59,411 nt of DNA from an uncultured Alphaproteobacteria bacterium (GCA_913041535.1 CAJWJK010000009.1:1-59411); one strand, 5' to 3'; shown: positions 37,676 through 47,907, numbered from the stretch's first letter. Numbers and translations are program-made. The notes: generated by a model from the letters alone, not told the origin.

Positions 37676-38931
37676 TCGACATTGTCGGCCGAGAGATACT
37701 CGATAGTCGGGGCAATCCGACCGTTGAGGTAGAAGTAACTCTTAACGGAGGTTATAAGGGAAGAGCTGCTGTGCCAGCCGGTGCATCAAAGGGCTCACAT
37801 GAAGCAGTAGAACTCCGTGATGGTGGAAAGAGATACCAAGGTAGGGGTGTGTCTAAAGCAGTTGAAATAATCAACGGGGAGATATTTGATGCGCTCTCTG
37901 GACTCGATGCAACTGATCAACTTTCTGTTGATAGAACTATGATCTCTTTAGACAGCACTGACGACAAATCAAGGTTAGGCGCTAATTCTCTTTTGGGTGT
38001 GAGCTTGGCCACGGCGAAGGCTGCATCTGCAGCATTAGGAGTGCCGCTGTATAGATATGTTGGTGGCATTCATGCGAATGTTTTGCCTGTACCTATGATG
38101 AATCTACTTAACGGGGGGGTTCATGCAGATAACAAACTTGATGTTCAAGAACTCATGATTGTTCCTGTAGGAGCTCGAACTTTTGCCGAATCTATGCACT
38201 TTGGTTTTTGTGTAAAGAGCGCGCTTGGTGAACGGCTCTCAGAAAAAGGGCTAAGCACTAATACAGGTGATGAGGGAGGGTACGCTCCGGAGATTGATAA
38301 TATTTCCGAAGCGCTCGATTTTCTTTTGCGTGCTATAGAGTCGGCCGGTTTTCAACCAGGAAAGGAAGTGGCTCTTGCCATTGACATGGCGGCTAGCGAG
38401 CTATTTGACTCAGGTACATACCATTTTAGGGGTGAACAGCGGACCTTTTCCAGTAGTGAGCTCATAACATGGTACAAAGATTTAGTTAAACTCTACCCAA
38501 TAGTCTCAATAGAGGACGGCATGGATGAGGATGACTGGGAAGGCTGGAAGGAATTGACTCAGGCCATAGGTTCCACCGTCCAATTGGTAGGGGACGACTT
38601 GTTCGCTACCAATAGTAAGCGTCTGGAATTGGGGGTCAAACACAGAGCCGCAAATGCCCTGCTTGTAAAGCTTAACCAGATTGGAACACTCAGCGAAGCA
38701 CTTTCCGCAACGCACCAGGCGCACGGCTGTGGTTATCGTACCATCATGTCACATCGATCTGGTGAGACTGAAGATGTTACGATTGCGGACATCGCAATTG
38801 CCACAAATTGTGGGCAAATCAAGACTGGCGGTCTTGGAGGTTCTGAACGTTTAGCTAAGTACAATCAATTGCTTCGGCTGGAAGAGGAGCTTGGCAGTAA
38901 TGCAAGGTACAATGGACAATTTGACCTATAG
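37663..38931 (+). CDS. eno: Enolase
   Basis: Converts 2-phosphoglycerate to PEP. The 422-residue protein has the usual length and catalytic segments: [32 protein letters not shown] with the active-site histidine, [64 protein letters not shown] and IKTGG. Some conserved spots deviate: the mobile loop reads [10 protein letters not shown] where relatives have PSGASTG, and the segment after IKTG is [13 protein letters not shown] instead of AP-R-SDR. The acid/base and metal residues I can identify are kept, so it should be active. It is coupled to kdsA; ftsB follows after 42 bases. Confidence 0.96.
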   Translation: MPAIIDIVGREILDSRGNPTVEVEVTLNGGYKGRAAVPAGASKGSHEAVELRDGGKRYQGRGVSKAVEIINGEIFDALSGLDATDQLSVDRTMISLDSTDDKSRLGANSLLGVSLATAKAASAALGVPLYRYVGGIHANVLPVPMMNLLNGGVHADNKLDVQELMIVPVGARTFAESMHFGFCVKSALGERLSEKGLSTNTGDEGGYAPEIDNISEALDFLLRAIESAGFQPGKEVALAIDMAASELFDSGTYHFRGEQRTFSSSELITWYKDLVKLYPIVSIEDGMDEDDWEGWKELTQAIGSTVQLVGDDLFATNSKRLELGVKHRAANALLVKLNQIGTLSEALSATHQAHGCGYRTIMSHRSGETEDVTIADIAIATNCGQIKTGGLGGSERLAKYNQLLRLEEELGSNARYNGQFDL

Positions 38932-38973
38932 AGAGCTTGACGGACTCCAACAATACATGATTCGATAACCTGT

Positions 38974-39285
38974 ATGAGACAATCCGTAGATACGCGTTGG
39001 AGACCTCGCTATGTGCTAATGACCCTCCTTTGGGTGTGTACGGCAGCATATCTTGGTTACCATGTCGTGCAGGGTGACCGTGGGCTTTTGGCTTGGATGC
39101 GCCTAACTAGCGAGGTGCATGAAACCAAATCCCGTCTTCAGACCGCGCAGGATGAACGAACGTATCTGTCCCATCAAGTGAGCCTCTTGAGGGCTGATAG
39201 CCTCGATGTGGATCTTTTAGAGGAGCGTGTTCGTATTTTGCTTAATCTGGCGCATCCTCGTGACATAGTTATCATTGATAATTGA
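38974..39285 (+). CDS. ftsB: Cell division protein FtsB/DivIC family
   Basis: Septum formation initiator, a small bitopic protein of the divisome that pairs with FtsL and FtsQ. The 103-residue protein has a short basic start (RWRPRYVLM), one membrane helix at about 14-33, a coiled-coil region (LTSEVHETKSRLQTAQDERTYLSHQVSLL) and the C-terminal family block LDVDLLEERVRILLNLAHPRDIVII. Position between eno and pdhA is the standard alphaproteobacterial place. Its stop codon lies within a short tandem repeat. Confidence 0.9.
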   Translation: MRQSVDTRWRPRYVLMTLLWVCTAAYLGYHVVQGDRGLLAWMRLTSEVHETKSRLQTAQDERTYLSHQVSLLRADSLDVDLLEERVRILLNLAHPRDIVIIDN

Positions 39286-39298
39286 TAATTGATAATTG
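39274..39298. repeat. Tandem 7-base repeat across the ftsB stop codon
   Basis: ATTGATA is repeated three times in perfect register plus four bases of a fourth copy. The first copies encode the last residues of FtsB and supply its TGA. Because 7 is not a multiple of 3, a copy-number change would alter the last residues or the stop position. Confidence 0.85.
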
Positions 39299-39480
39299 TA
39301 TTTACTTGATATGGTTTGTCGACCGTAGAGTCTTGTGAAAAATAGCAGTCTATTAAGCGAGGATTGTAACTGTCTAACATGGCGCTAACACTCGGGCCAT
39401 GTATTGGGCCTCGCCAGTTGTAAGGTTCAGGGTTATCCTATCAAAGATTGTCAGGGAACTGACTTTAGGGTTAGTACGTT

Positions 39481-40509
39481 ATGTCAGATGCAGCTTCCTA
39501 TAAACGACGGAGGTCTCGAAAGAAAAAACTCAACAAAGCGGCCGATCGCAAGCCATTGGAGCTACTAAAATATTACCGTCAGATGCTACTAATTCGCCGT
39601 TTTGAAGAAAAGGCGGGCCAATTGTATGGAATGGGTTTGATCGGGGGCTTTTGCCATCTTTACATTGGACAGGAGGCAGTGGTAGTTGGCCTTCAGGCTG
39701 CTGCCGGATCGAACGACTGTGTTATTACCACCTATAGGGACCATGCGCACATGTTGGTGTGTGGTATGGAACCTGGTCGGGTAATGGCGGAATTAACTGG
39801 ACGAGTAAATGGATACTCCAAAGGAAAAGGTGGTTCCATGCACATGTTCAGCAAAGAGAGTAATTTCTTTGGTGGTCACGGCATAGTGGGAGCTAATGTT
39901 CCGTTAGGGACTGGTCTTGCATTTTCATTGAAGTACCGAAAGAGTGACGCCGTAGCACTTATCTATTTTGGAGATGGCGCGGCAAATCAAGGGCAGGTGT
40001 ACGAAGCATTCAATATGGCTGCGCTTTGGCAATTGCCAGCACTATACGTTATAGAGAATAACCAATACGCTATGGGGACATCTTTGAAACGCTCAAGCGC
40101 CCAGACGCGATTATCAAAACGCGGTGTAAGTTTTGGCATACTTGGCGAACAAGTAAATGGAATGGACGTTCTTGCCGTCAAGAAGGCAGGCGCAGAAGCA
40201 CTTAAACGGATTCGAGAGGGTAAAGGACCGTTTATTCTTGAGATGATGACATACCGTTACCGAGGCCATTCGATGTCAGATCCAGCAAAATATCGCTCAC
40301 GTCAAGAAGTCGATGATGTCAGAGCTGGCCATGACCCGATAGACAATATTCGTGAAGTCTTGCTCAAAAGGAGCATGGCAGATGAAGATGAGCTCTTGTC
40401 TATTGATAAGGAGGTTAAATTAGTGATTTCCGAGGCAGCTAAAGTTGCACAGAATAGTGATACTCCAGGTCGCAGCGAACTCTTTAGAGATGTTTATCTT
40501 TCCGACTAG
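39481..40509 (+). CDS. pdhA: Pyruvate dehydrogenase E1 component, alpha subunit
   Basis: Thiamin diphosphate enzyme that decarboxylates pyruvate as an alpha2beta2 tetramer with PdhB. The 342-residue protein has a basic start (SYKRRRSRKKKLNK), then YRQMLLIRRFEEKAGQLYGMG, GFCHLYIGQEAVVVGL, YRDHAHML, GKGGSMHMFS, FFGGHGIVGA, the ThDP motif GDGAANQGQVYEAFNMAALW and ENNQYAMGTS, and the phosphorylation-loop-like YRYRGHSMSDP. Genes pdhA-pdhB-pdhC-lpdA-lipA are consecutive and form one functional unit. The 195-base leader probably carries the promoter, but no clean boxes are seen. Confidence 0.96.
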   Translation: MSDAASYKRRRSRKKKLNKAADRKPLELLKYYRQMLLIRRFEEKAGQLYGMGLIGGFCHLYIGQEAVVVGLQAAAGSNDCVITTYRDHAHMLVCGMEPGRVMAELTGRVNGYSKGKGGSMHMFSKESNFFGGHGIVGANVPLGTGLAFSLKYRKSDAVALIYFGDGAANQGQVYEAFNMAALWQLPALYVIENNQYAMGTSLKRSSAQTRLSKRGVSFGILGEQVNGMDVLAVKKAGAEALKRIREGKGPFILEMMTYRYRGHSMSDPAKYRSRQEVDDVRAGHDPIDNIREVLLKRSMADEDELLSIDKEVKLVISEAAKVAQNSDTPGRSELFRDVYLSD

Positions 40510-40556
40510 AGTCTACTATGAGCGCCACCTTTAGAGTGATTCTTCAGGCAATGTAA

Positions 40557-41564
40557 ATGGGTAACTCATTTAGTACAGATGTGACTAAGATGACGGTTCG
40601 TGAGGCACTCCGCGACGCTATTGCGGAAGAGATGCGTCTCGATCCTGATGTGTTTCTTATGGGAGAGGAAGTTGCTGAGTATCAGGGAGCGTACAAAGTA
40701 AGTCAGGGGCTTCTGGACGAATTTGGGAAAGGGCGGGTAATAGATACACCAATAACTGAACATGCGTTTACGGGTATTGGTATTGGTGCAGCGTATCAAG
40801 GGTTGAAACCAATTGTTGAATTCATGACATTTAATTTTGCAATGCAAGCGATTGACCAAATTGTAAATTCTGCGGCTAAGACTCTTTACATGTCTGGAGG
40901 TCAAATGTCAGTCCCTATTGTATTTCGAGGGCCCAACGGTTCAGCTTCGCGTGTTGCAGCTCAGCATTCACAAAATTTTGCATCTTGGTATGCCCATGTT
41001 CCTGGTTTAAAGGTCGTTGCGCCATACACGGCAGCAGACGCTAAGGGATTATTGAAATCAGCAGTAAGGGATCCCAATCCCGTGATGTTTCTTGAGAATG
41101 AGATTCTGTATGGTCACACCTTTGACGTTCCAAATGCCGAGGACTGGACAGTGCAACTTGGAAAAGCAAACGTAGTTCGAACAGGTAAAGATGTCACCAT
41201 TGTTGCATATTCAATTACTGTGGCGCGCGCGTTGGAGGCAGCTCATAAACTTTCAAATCAAGGGATTGAAGCGGAGGTTATCGATCTGAGAAGTCTACGT
41301 CCCTTGGACGTGGAGGCCATAGTCGAATCCGTATCAAGAACCCATCGCCTCGTAGCAGTCGATGAGTGCTGGCCAGTATGCAGTATTGCTTCCGAAATAT
41401 GTGCGATTGTTATGGAGAGAGCATTTGATGATTTGGATGCTCCAGTGGCGCGCGTTAATGGAAAAGATGTACCAATGCCATATGCTGAAGATCTAGAGCG
41501 TATGGCCCAACCGCAATCTGAAGATATTGTAGAGGCTGTAAAGTCCACTTGCTACTTTAATTAG
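40557..41564 (+). CDS. pdhB: Pyruvate dehydrogenase E1 component, beta subunit
   Basis: Partner of PdhA. The 335-residue protein has [104 protein letters not shown] and [13 protein letters not shown]. Some Alphaproteobacteria fuse a lipoyl domain to the start of PdhB; here there are only about 11 residues before MTVREAL, so this is the plain form and the only lipoyl domain in the cluster is on PdhC. Confidence 0.96.
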   Translation: MGNSFSTDVTKMTVREALRDAIAEEMRLDPDVFLMGEEVAEYQGAYKVSQGLLDEFGKGRVIDTPITEHAFTGIGIGAAYQGLKPIVEFMTFNFAMQAIDQIVNSAAKTLYMSGGQMSVPIVFRGPNGSASRVAAQHSQNFASWYAHVPGLKVVAPYTAADAKGLLKSAVRDPNPVMFLENEILYGHTFDVPNAEDWTVQLGKANVVRTGKDVTIVAYSITVARALEAAHKLSNQGIEAEVIDLRSLRPLDVEAIVESVSRTHRLVAVDECWPVCSIASEICAIVMERAFDDLDAPVARVNGKDVPMPYAEDLERMAQPQSEDIVEAVKSTCYFN

Positions 41565-41592
41565 ACGTGCCAGATTAAGGAGAAGGACAGTA

Positions 41593-42921
41593 ATGCCAAC
41601 ATCTATCACCATGCCTGCATTGTCACCAACAATGACGGAGGGAAATTTGGCGCGTTGGTTAAAGGCAGAAGGCGATTCAGTCAACGCAGGAGACCCCATT
41701 GCTGAGATAGAGACCGATAAGGCCATGATGGAGGTGGAAGCTGTATGTGATGGAGTTTTGGGAAGGATCTTAGTGCCTGACGGAACCGAAAATGTTGAGG
41801 TTAACACAATAATTGGGGTGATGTTGCTTGATGGTGAAGACTCTAGCGACTTGAATAATGTTGATGATGGTTCCTCTAAAGGTAAGGTGACATCTGATCA
41901 AAGTGATTCTCAGGGAGAATGGACTGATGTAGACACCAAGGATATTGCAGATGAACTTACGGACCAAGCGTCATCAAATACAGTCCAAAGCAGTCCTCCC
42001 ACTTCCAGCCAGCCGCTTATTGACAGCGAAACGGACCGTATAGGAGAGAGAGTCATGGCCAGCCCTCTAGCAAGGCGCATGGCTGAACAGACAAATATCG
42101 ATCTTAAGTCAATAGAGGGTAGCGGTCCGGGTGGGCGGATTGTAAAAGTTGATATTGAGGCAATCCAAGCACAGATGAGTGTGCAAACTGCCGATAGGAT
42201 TGAAGATTCCCACACAGACAAGCCACGCCATGATGCGGACGGTGTGAAGGAAATTCGTCTTTCTAATATGCGCAAAGTCATCGCAAAGAGACTGACTGAG
42301 TCGAAACAATCTATACCGCACTTCTACATGACTGTGGAGTGTGAAATTGACCAACTATTGAGCTATCGGAAAAAGCTTAATGCTAGACGTACCGAACATG
42401 ACCTAACGATCAATGATTTTGTGGTTAAGGCTGCTGCATTGGCATTGCAGGAGGTTCCGGAAGCTAACTGTACGTGGAACGAACAAAGTATTGTTCGTTA
42501 CGATAATATAGATATTGCTGTTGCTGTTTCTCTTGAAGAAGGATTGATTACGCCGATAGTAAGAGATGCTAACAAGAAGGGCCTATCGAGAATCTCGGCT
42601 GAAGTTCGTGACATGGCAGGGCGAGGTCGAGAAGGGAAGTTGATGCCTAATGAATATCAAGGTGGCACTTTAACAATTTCCAATCTTGGTATGCACGGTG
42701 TTCGAGAATTTGTAGCAATCATTAATCCACCGCAGAGTGCAATATTGGCTGTAGGTTCAGGTGAACAACGAGCTATCGTTAAGGATGGTGCGCTAGCTAT
42801 AGCTACGACAATTAATGTTACGCTGTCAGCGGATCATCGCGTCGTTGATGGTACCACAGGCGCTAAACTGCTAGGTGCGTTTAGATCGTTGGTAGAAGAT
42901 CCACTGACCATGTTGCTGTAA
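41593..42921 (+). CDS. pdhC: Dihydrolipoamide acetyltransferase E2 of pyruvate dehydrogenase
   Basis: Core of the PDH complex; it moves the acetyl group to CoA. The 442-residue protein has one lipoyl domain with the lipoylated K43 in ETDKAMMEVEA, an acidic Ser/Asp-rich linker, a peripheral subunit-binding domain (MASPLARRMAEQTNIDLKS, GSGPGGRIVKVDI), a second short linker, and the catalytic domain (IRLSNMRKVIAKRLTESKQS, PHFYMTVECEI, ITPIVRDANKKGLSRIS, GTLTISNLGMHGV) ending with the SADHRVVDGTTGA catalytic histidine motif. Upstream GGAGAAGGA is a good ribosome binding site. lipA at 44335 can supply its cofactor. Confidence 0.96.
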   Translation: MPTSITMPALSPTMTEGNLARWLKAEGDSVNAGDPIAEIETDKAMMEVEAVCDGVLGRILVPDGTENVEVNTIIGVMLLDGEDSSDLNNVDDGSSKGKVTSDQSDSQGEWTDVDTKDIADELTDQASSNTVQSSPPTSSQPLIDSETDRIGERVMASPLARRMAEQTNIDLKSIEGSGPGGRIVKVDIEAIQAQMSVQTADRIEDSHTDKPRHDADGVKEIRLSNMRKVIAKRLTESKQSIPHFYMTVECEIDQLLSYRKKLNARRTEHDLTINDFVVKAAALALQEVPEANCTWNEQSIVRYDNIDIAVAVSLEEGLITPIVRDANKKGLSRISAEVRDMAGRGREGKLMPNEYQGGTLTISNLGMHGVREFVAIINPPQSAILAVGSGEQRAIVKDGALAIATTINVTLSADHRVVDGTTGAKLLGAFRSLVEDPLTMLL

Positions 42922-42923
42922 CT

Positions 42924-44330
42924 ATGGGAAACCACAATTTCGATGTAGTAGTAGTAGGGGGAGGCCCGGGTGGATATGTTGCAGCGATCCGGGCGTCTCA
43001 GCTTGGTTTTAATACTGCTTTAATCGAACGTGACAGTTTGGGTGGGATTTGTCTCAACTGGGGGTGCATCCCAACAAAATCACTTTTACACGCCGCTAAT
43101 ATACAGAGGCTTTTAGGCCGCATTGATGAATTTGGATTTTCGGCCAAGGAGCTCCACTTTGATCTTCCAAAGATTGTGGCGCGCAGCCGAAAAATAGCTA
43201 GTGGTTTGTCCGACGGAATTAGTCACTTGATGAAAAAGCACAAGGTGACGGTGATTAAGGGGGAAGCGAGGCTTGATGGATCAGATTCGCTAATTGTCAA
43301 AGGGGATAATCAGGACAGTAAAAGGATCACACCGAATAATATCATATTTGCTACGGGCGCGCACGCTATGGAGTTACCGGGTACCGATGTTGATGACGAG
43401 TACGTCTGGACATACAAGGAGGCTATGGTCCCGGAAGTTCTGCCAGAGTCTTTAATTGTCATTGGGTCTGGGGCGATAGGGGTAGAGTTTGCAAGTTTTT
43501 ACAATGCTTTTGGGACTAACGTAACAATGGTTGAAAAACTTGATTATATACTTCCTTCTGAGGATGAAGAGATATCCAGATTTGCCCGTAAAACCTTTGA
43601 AGAACAGGGTGTATCTATCCGTACGGGGTGCAGTGTGAATGGCATCAAATGCGAAGACGGCCTCGTGACTGTGAAGCTTGAGAGTCTTGATGGAAGGTCG
43701 TCTGAAATAATATCGGCTAGTCGTGCAATCGTCGCAATTGGCATCTCTGGCAACACACAAGGAATTGGATTAGAAGAAAACGGCGTCCAAATTGATAAAG
43801 GCCATGTAGTAGTTGACCAATGGCTACACACAGGCGTTGGTAATCTGTATGCGATAGGTGACCTGGTAGGACCTCCTTGGCTGGCCCATAAAGCCATGCA
43901 TGAAGCGGTGATTTGTGTTGAGCGTATGGCTGGGGTTGAGAATTTGATACCAATCAATCAATACAATATTCCATCGTGTATTTATAGTTCACCGCAAGTG
44001 GCAAGTGTGGGGCTTACAGAGGAGGCAGCTCGCCAAAATGGTTATAAAGTTAATGTTGGGAGATTTCCACTTGCAGCGAATGGTAAAGCTCTTGCGCAAG
44101 GAGAAGGCGATGGGTTAGTTAAGACCATATTTGACACCACCACTGGCGAATTGTTGGGTGCACATATGATAGGGGCCGAGGTTACGGAATTGATATATGG
44201 GTATGGGCTTGCTAAAGAATTAGAAACAACAGAATTGGACCTTATTAGGACTGTATTTCCTCATCCGACCATTTCAGAGGCCATGCACGAGTCAGTGCTC
44301 AACGCGTACTCTCGCGCCATACATATATAG
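42924..44330 (+). CDS. lpdA: Dihydrolipoamide dehydrogenase E3
   Basis: Flavoprotein that re-oxidizes dihydrolipoamide. The 468-residue protein has the FAD motif [17 protein letters not shown], the redox disulfide C43/C48 in [13 protein letters not shown], the NAD motif [40 protein letters not shown], and the C-terminal dimer/active-site part [13 protein letters not shown]. The NWGCIPTK form is the one usually encoded in pdh clusters. It starts 2 bases after pdhC, so the two are coupled. Confidence 0.96.
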   Translation: MGNHNFDVVVVGGGPGGYVAAIRASQLGFNTALIERDSLGGICLNWGCIPTKSLLHAANIQRLLGRIDEFGFSAKELHFDLPKIVARSRKIASGLSDGISHLMKKHKVTVIKGEARLDGSDSLIVKGDNQDSKRITPNNIIFATGAHAMELPGTDVDDEYVWTYKEAMVPEVLPESLIVIGSGAIGVEFASFYNAFGTNVTMVEKLDYILPSEDEEISRFARKTFEEQGVSIRTGCSVNGIKCEDGLVTVKLESLDGRSSEIISASRAIVAIGISGNTQGIGLEENGVQIDKGHVVVDQWLHTGVGNLYAIGDLVGPPWLAHKAMHEAVICVERMAGVENLIPINQYNIPSCIYSSPQVASVGLTEEAARQNGYKVNVGRFPLAANGKALAQGEGDGLVKTIFDTTTGELLGAHMIGAEVTELIYGYGLAKELETTELDLIRTVFPHPTISEAMHESVLNAYSRAIHI

Positions 44331-44334
44331 GTTG

Positions 44335-45258
44335 ATGCCAGATAATAGAGAATTATCCTCCCGCAATACGAGGGCACCACGAAGGAAGCCGCCGTGGATC
44401 CGTGTCAAAGCACCAACCTCGACTGCGTACAATAAAACACGTGGATTGATGAGGAGGTTAAACCTAAACACAGTGTGTGAGGAGGCGAGTTGCCCCAATA
44501 TCGGTGAATGTTGGGCGGATGGTCATGCAACGGTAATGATTTTGGGAGATACATGTACTCGTGCATGTACTTTTTGCAATGTAAAAACAGGTTTGCCGCA
44601 ACCTATTAATTTGCAGGAACCACAGAACGTTGCAGATTCTGTACGGGAACTTGGGCTCAAACACGTAGTTATAACGTCCGTTGACCGAGACGATTTAGAA
44701 GATGGTGGAGCTCAACAATTTGTTCGTGTTATCAATGCAATACGGAATAAATCTAGTGCAAGCATTGAAGTTCTCACTCCCGATTTTTTGAGAAAGCCAG
44801 GTGCGGTTGAGGCCATAGTCGAAGCTAAGCCCGATGTTTACAATCACAATCTTGAGACGGTACCGAGACTATATGCAGAAGTTCGTCCTGGTGCTCGCTA
44901 CTTTCATTCCCTTAAATTGCTATCTTCAGTTAAAGAGATGGAGCCACAGATTTTCACAAAATCTGGTATTATGGTGGGGCTGGGAGAATCTCGAAATGAG
45001 GTACATCAAGTATTGGATGATCTTCGAGCGGCTGATGTGGACTTTGTTACAATGGGCCAATACCTCCAACCTACACCAAATCACCGTGTTGTTGATCGTT
45101 ATATTGAACCGGATGAGTTTGCTCTTTATGGGGCGGCGGCCCGTGGCAAGGGGTTTCTGATGGTGTCCGCCACGCCACTGACTCGGTCATCATATCATGC
45201 AGGATCCGATTTTGAGCGTCTGAAAGCAAACCGTGCTGCCCACTTTAAGGCTCACTAG
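44335..45258 (+). CDS. lipA: Lipoyl synthase
   Basis: Radical-SAM enzyme that inserts two sulfurs into octanoyl-protein to make lipoate, needed by PdhC. The 307-residue protein has the auxiliary cluster cysteines C48, C53 and C59 ([14 protein letters not shown]) and the radical-SAM triad C74, C78, C81 (CTRACTFC). Other blocks are [49 protein letters not shown] and [20 protein letters not shown] 44335 is preferred to TTG 44332 one codon earlier. lipA after lpdA is the usual order; lipB is not in the window. Confidence 0.96.
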   Translation: MPDNRELSSRNTRAPRRKPPWIRVKAPTSTAYNKTRGLMRRLNLNTVCEEASCPNIGECWADGHATVMILGDTCTRACTFCNVKTGLPQPINLQEPQNVADSVRELGLKHVVITSVDRDDLEDGGAQQFVRVINAIRNKSSASIEVLTPDFLRKPGAVEAIVEAKPDVYNHNLETVPRLYAEVRPGARYFHSLKLLSSVKEMEPQIFTKSGIMVGLGESRNEVHQVLDDLRAADVDFVTMGQYLQPTPNHRVVDRYIEPDEFALYGAAARGKGFLMVSATPLTRSSYHAGSDFERLKANRAAHFKAH

Positions 45259-45272
45259 ACTAACGTCTCAAT

Positions 45273-45704
45273 ATGCCAATCCATGAGGAGAAACGTCTAT
45301 TACCATATACACCAAAACAGATGTTTGATCTTGTTGCGGCAGTTGAAGATTATCCAAAGTTTTTGCCTTGGTGTATTGAAAGTCACATTCATCAACGCAA
45401 CGATGAAATGATAACTGCCGACTTGGTGATAGGATTCAAGGTATTTAGTGAAAGTTTTACCTCGGAAGTTGCTCTAGACCATCCTCGGTTGATCGAGGTA
45501 AAATATACAAAAGGCCCTATGCGATACTTGAACAATAGGTGGGAATTTATCCCCGCTGATAATGACCAGTGCCTGATCGATTTCTATGTTGATTTTGAAT
45601 TTCGATCATTGCTCTTACAGAGAATGATCGGTGTTGTATTTAAAGATGCCGTGCATCGCATGGTTGATTCCTTCGAAAATCGTGCCCAGGAAATATATGC
45701 TTAA
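45273..45704 (+). CDS. ratA: RatA/Coq10-like START-domain protein
   Basis: A 143-residue START-fold protein of the Coq10/RatA family. It has the family opening HEEKRLLPYTPKQMFDLVAAVEDYPKFLPWC, the middle VIGFKVFSESFTSEVALD and the closing FEFRSLLLQRMIGVVFKDAVHRMVDSFENRA. In mitochondria and many bacteria the family helps coenzyme Q function; in E. coli the homolog RatA was described as a ribosome-association toxin. The alphaproteobacterial position after lipA favours a quinone-related or housekeeping role, which is inference. It is convergent with pncC, one base apart. Confidence 0.88.
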   Translation: MPIHEEKRLLPYTPKQMFDLVAAVEDYPKFLPWCIESHIHQRNDEMITADLVIGFKVFSESFTSEVALDHPRLIEVKYTKGPMRYLNNRWEFIPADNDQCLIDFYVDFEFRSLLLQRMIGVVFKDAVHRMVDSFENRAQEIYA

Positions 45705-45705
45705 T

Positions 45706-46203
45706 CTACAACGAATCGGCAGCGGTGGTAATTAGACGCATGGCGTCAGCTACGGCAGCCAGCCTGATCTCAGATCTTCCAATATTTCCATAATCAGACT
45801 TAAGATGCTGACTTTCTCCATTTCTAAGTGCGCAACAGAGGTGTACGCGGCCAATTGGTTTCGTGCTCGAATCGCTATTAGGGCCAGCGATTCCCGTGCA
45901 GGAGATTGAGAGGCTAGCTGGAGATTGCAAAAGAGCCCCCTCTGCCATTGCGCGAGCCACTTGCTCACTCACCGCGCCATATCGCTCTATAAGATAATTG
46001 GAAACGCCTAAAACTTCGGTTTTCGCTTCGTTGGAATAGACTACGTATCCCTGAATAAAAACGTGCGAAGCTCCCGATATCTCTGTTAGGCAACTAGAAA
46101 TAAGCCCCCCTGTACATGACTCTGCCGTAACGATCGTGATTTGCGAATCTCTACATCGGGATAGTGCATCGGATACGTTAGTCAGTAATTGGGTTGGAAA
46201 CAT
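45706..46203 (-). CDS. pncC: Nicotinamide-nucleotide amidase (CinA C-terminal family)
   Basis: A 165-residue CinA C-terminal domain protein, which deamidates NMN to NaMN in NAD recycling. Family blocks are TIVTAESCTGGLISSCLTEISG with the nucleophilic serine, GYVVYSNEAKTEVLGVSNYLIE, GAVSEQVARAMAEGAL, SISCTGIAGP and KPIGRVHLCCAL. It is the stand-alone form without the N-terminal molybdopterin-binding domain. ATG 46203 is chosen: it has GGTGA just upstream and starts after the pgpA stop, while the frame from 46236 would overlap pgpA. Confidence 0.92.
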   Translation of the reverse strand: MFPTQLLTNVSDALSRCRDSQITIVTAESCTGGLISSCLTEISGASHVFIQGYVVYSNEAKTEVLGVSNYLIERYGAVSEQVARAMAEGALLQSPASLSISCTGIAGPNSDSSTKPIGRVHLCCALRNGESQHLKSDYGNIGRSEIRLAAVADAMRLITTAADSL

Positions 46204-46208
46204 TTCAC

Positions 46209-46694
46209 CTATACCACTGTCAGTGAAATGAGCCACAGAATAAACGCAGAATAGATAGCGGCAATTACATCATCCAACATTATTCCTAGGCCTCCCTTAA
46301 GGTGGCGATCAATTGCATTGGCGGGCCACGTTTTGACAATGTCAAAGAAACGAAAGAGAAAAAAACCGATCAAAAATAATACCAGATCAGGTGGTACTGT
46401 CGATATCACAAGCCACTGACCTACAACTTCGTCCACTACAACTTTCTTTGGGTCCTTGTTGTGATCGTAAAGAGCACACACTTTGGACGCCCAGATGCCT
46501 ATCCCAAAAAGCAATCCTGCTGCAATTACGAGATTCCACTGACCAAGAGCTGTTGATATTGCCCATCCAAAAGGTAATGCGGCGAGGGAACCCCACGTGC
46601 CCGGCGCGTACGGCAATAATCCGACGCCAAACCAGGTTCCAATTATGCTTGCTGGGTGCCAAAAAGAAAGCTGTGAACTTTGTCGGTCAGTCAA
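46209..46694 (-). CDS. pgpA: Phosphatidylglycerophosphatase A
   Basis: Membrane phosphatase that makes phosphatidylglycerol from PGP. Family blocks are ASIIGTWFGVGLLPYAPGTW, GSLAALPFGW, VVVDEVVGQWL, FFLFRFFDIVKTWPANAID and GGLGIMLDDVIAAIYSA, with about four membrane helices. The usual KPWP reads KTWP. The reading frame runs back to 46757, inside ispDF. A TTG at 46694 with GGAG at 46704-46707 nine bases ahead gives a normal length (161 residues) and minimal overlap with the ispDF stop; GTG 46709 is the alternative. Confidence 0.88.
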   Translation of the reverse strand: MTDRQSSQLSFWHPASIIGTWFGVGLLPYAPGTWGSLAALPFGWAISTALGQWNLVIAAGLLFGIGIWASKVCALYDHNKDPKKVVVDEVVGQWLVISTVPPDLVLFLIGFFLFRFFDIVKTWPANAIDRHLKGGLGIMLDDVIAAIYSAFILWLISLTVV

Positions 46695-47907
46695 ATGAAA
46701 TATCTCCACTCGTGGGTAGGTAGAGTGTGACAATTGCTTGAGCCGCGATGCCTTCACTTCGACCGGTAAAACCCAGGCGATCAGTTGTTGTTGCTTTAAC
46801 GCTCACCCGATCGTTACGTAACTCTAAAGTTTCCGCTATCTTTTCAGTCATTGCACTACGATAGAGGGCTAGCTTTGGGCTTTCGCAGATCAGTGTAACA
46901 TCTACGTTACCTATTCTAGCCCCACGTTTGTGCACGAGTTCTTTGGCAAAAAACAGGAATCGCTCCGATGCCATGTTTTTCCACCGCGAATCACTCGATG
47001 CAAAGTGTTCGCCAATATCCCCCTCTGCCAGGGCACCAAGGATAGCATCCGTTAATGCGTGTAGACCTACATCAGCGTCAGAATGTCCGACAAGGCCCTG
47101 CTTGAAGGGAATAGTGATGCCGCACAATGTAATATCTGTTCCAGGTCCAAAGCGGTGTGCATCAAAACCAGTTCCCACGACCGTTTCGCTGACAGACTCT
47201 TGGTGCCCGGTAATTCCTAAAATCCTCTCTGCGGTACCCAAGTCCTCAGAAGTAGTAACCTTAATGTTCAGCTCGTCTCCACGAATCGTGCCGAGCATCA
47301 TTTCTGCGGCCTCAGCTACAGCGTAATCATCGGTCATAGCCGAATCGGAAAAACGTTGATGAGCGGTCAATATCTCAGAAAAGGAGAATATTTGAGGTGT
47401 TTGTGATCGCCAGAGATTTGATCGAGAGACCGTTTCGAATTTACGGTCATCTTTACTAAATTTAAGAGAATCAGTAACAGGTAGAACTGGTATTACACCC
47501 TGGCCTGCTACCAGTTCTTCTACCAGACGATCGATAAGTTCGTTCGAAACAAAAGGGCGAGCTGCATCATGAATTAGCACAAAGTCTGGTCTGTGATCGG
47601 GCGTGGTGCGGCTTGCGATCGTTTCGAGGCCATTATACACAGAACCTTGGCGTTCTGAATCTCCAATGATAGAGGGGGTCACCATTAATCCTTCGATTGC
47701 CTTCATGTATAGTGGCTGATCCTCGGCGTTAATCACTACTGACACATTATCCACAGCAGGATGAGATGATAGTGTCTCAACGCTGTATCGAAGAATTGGC
47801 TTTCCGGCCAACGGGAAATATTGTTTAGGAATACCACCGCCGAATCTTTTACCCCGTCCAGCAGCTACAATTAGGGCCCAGAGCTTTATCACATTATTGT
47901 CAGTCAT
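46687..47907 (-). CDS. ispDF: Bifunctional MEP cytidylyltransferase / MEcPP synthase IspDF
   Basis: Fused enzyme for steps three and five of the MEP isoprenoid pathway, after Dxr (11076). The 406-residue protein has an IspD domain at 1-235 (ALIVAAGRGKRFGGGIPKQY, DFVLIHDAARPFVS, LWRSQTPQIFSF, TDDYAVAE, IKVTTSEDL) and an IspF domain from about 243 (VGTGFDAHRFGPG, LVGHSDADVGLHALTDAILGA, GDIGEHFASSD, VSVKATTTDRLGFTGRSEGIA). The fusion is established in Alphaproteobacteria and Epsilonproteobacteria. It diverges from dusB with 82 bases between starts and heads the reverse group ispDF-pgpA-pncC. Confidence 0.95.
   Translation of the reverse strand: MTDNNVIKLWALIVAAGRGKRFGGGIPKQYFPLAGKPILRYSVETLSSHPAVDNVSVVINAEDQPLYMKAIEGLMVTPSIIGDSERQGSVYNGLETIASRTTPDHRPDFVLIHDAARPFVSNELIDRLVEELVAGQGVIPVLPVTDSLKFSKDDRKFETVSRSNLWRSQTPQIFSFSEILTAHQRFSDSAMTDDYAVAEAAEMMLGTIRGDELNIKVTTSEDLGTAERILGITGHQESVSETVVGTGFDAHRFGPGTDITLCGITIPFKQGLVGHSDADVGLHALTDAILGALAEGDIGEHFASSDSRWKNMASERFLFFAKELVHKRGARIGNVDVTLICESPKLALYRSAMTEKIAETLELRNDRVSVKATTTDRLGFTGRSEGIAAQAIVTLYLPTSGDISFD
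46704..46707 (-). promoter_or_regulatory. Ribosome binding site suggesting the pgpA TTG start
   Basis: GGAG on the minus strand, nine bases before TTG 46694. It lies inside the end of ispDF and supports translational coupling of the two genes. Confidence 0.4.
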
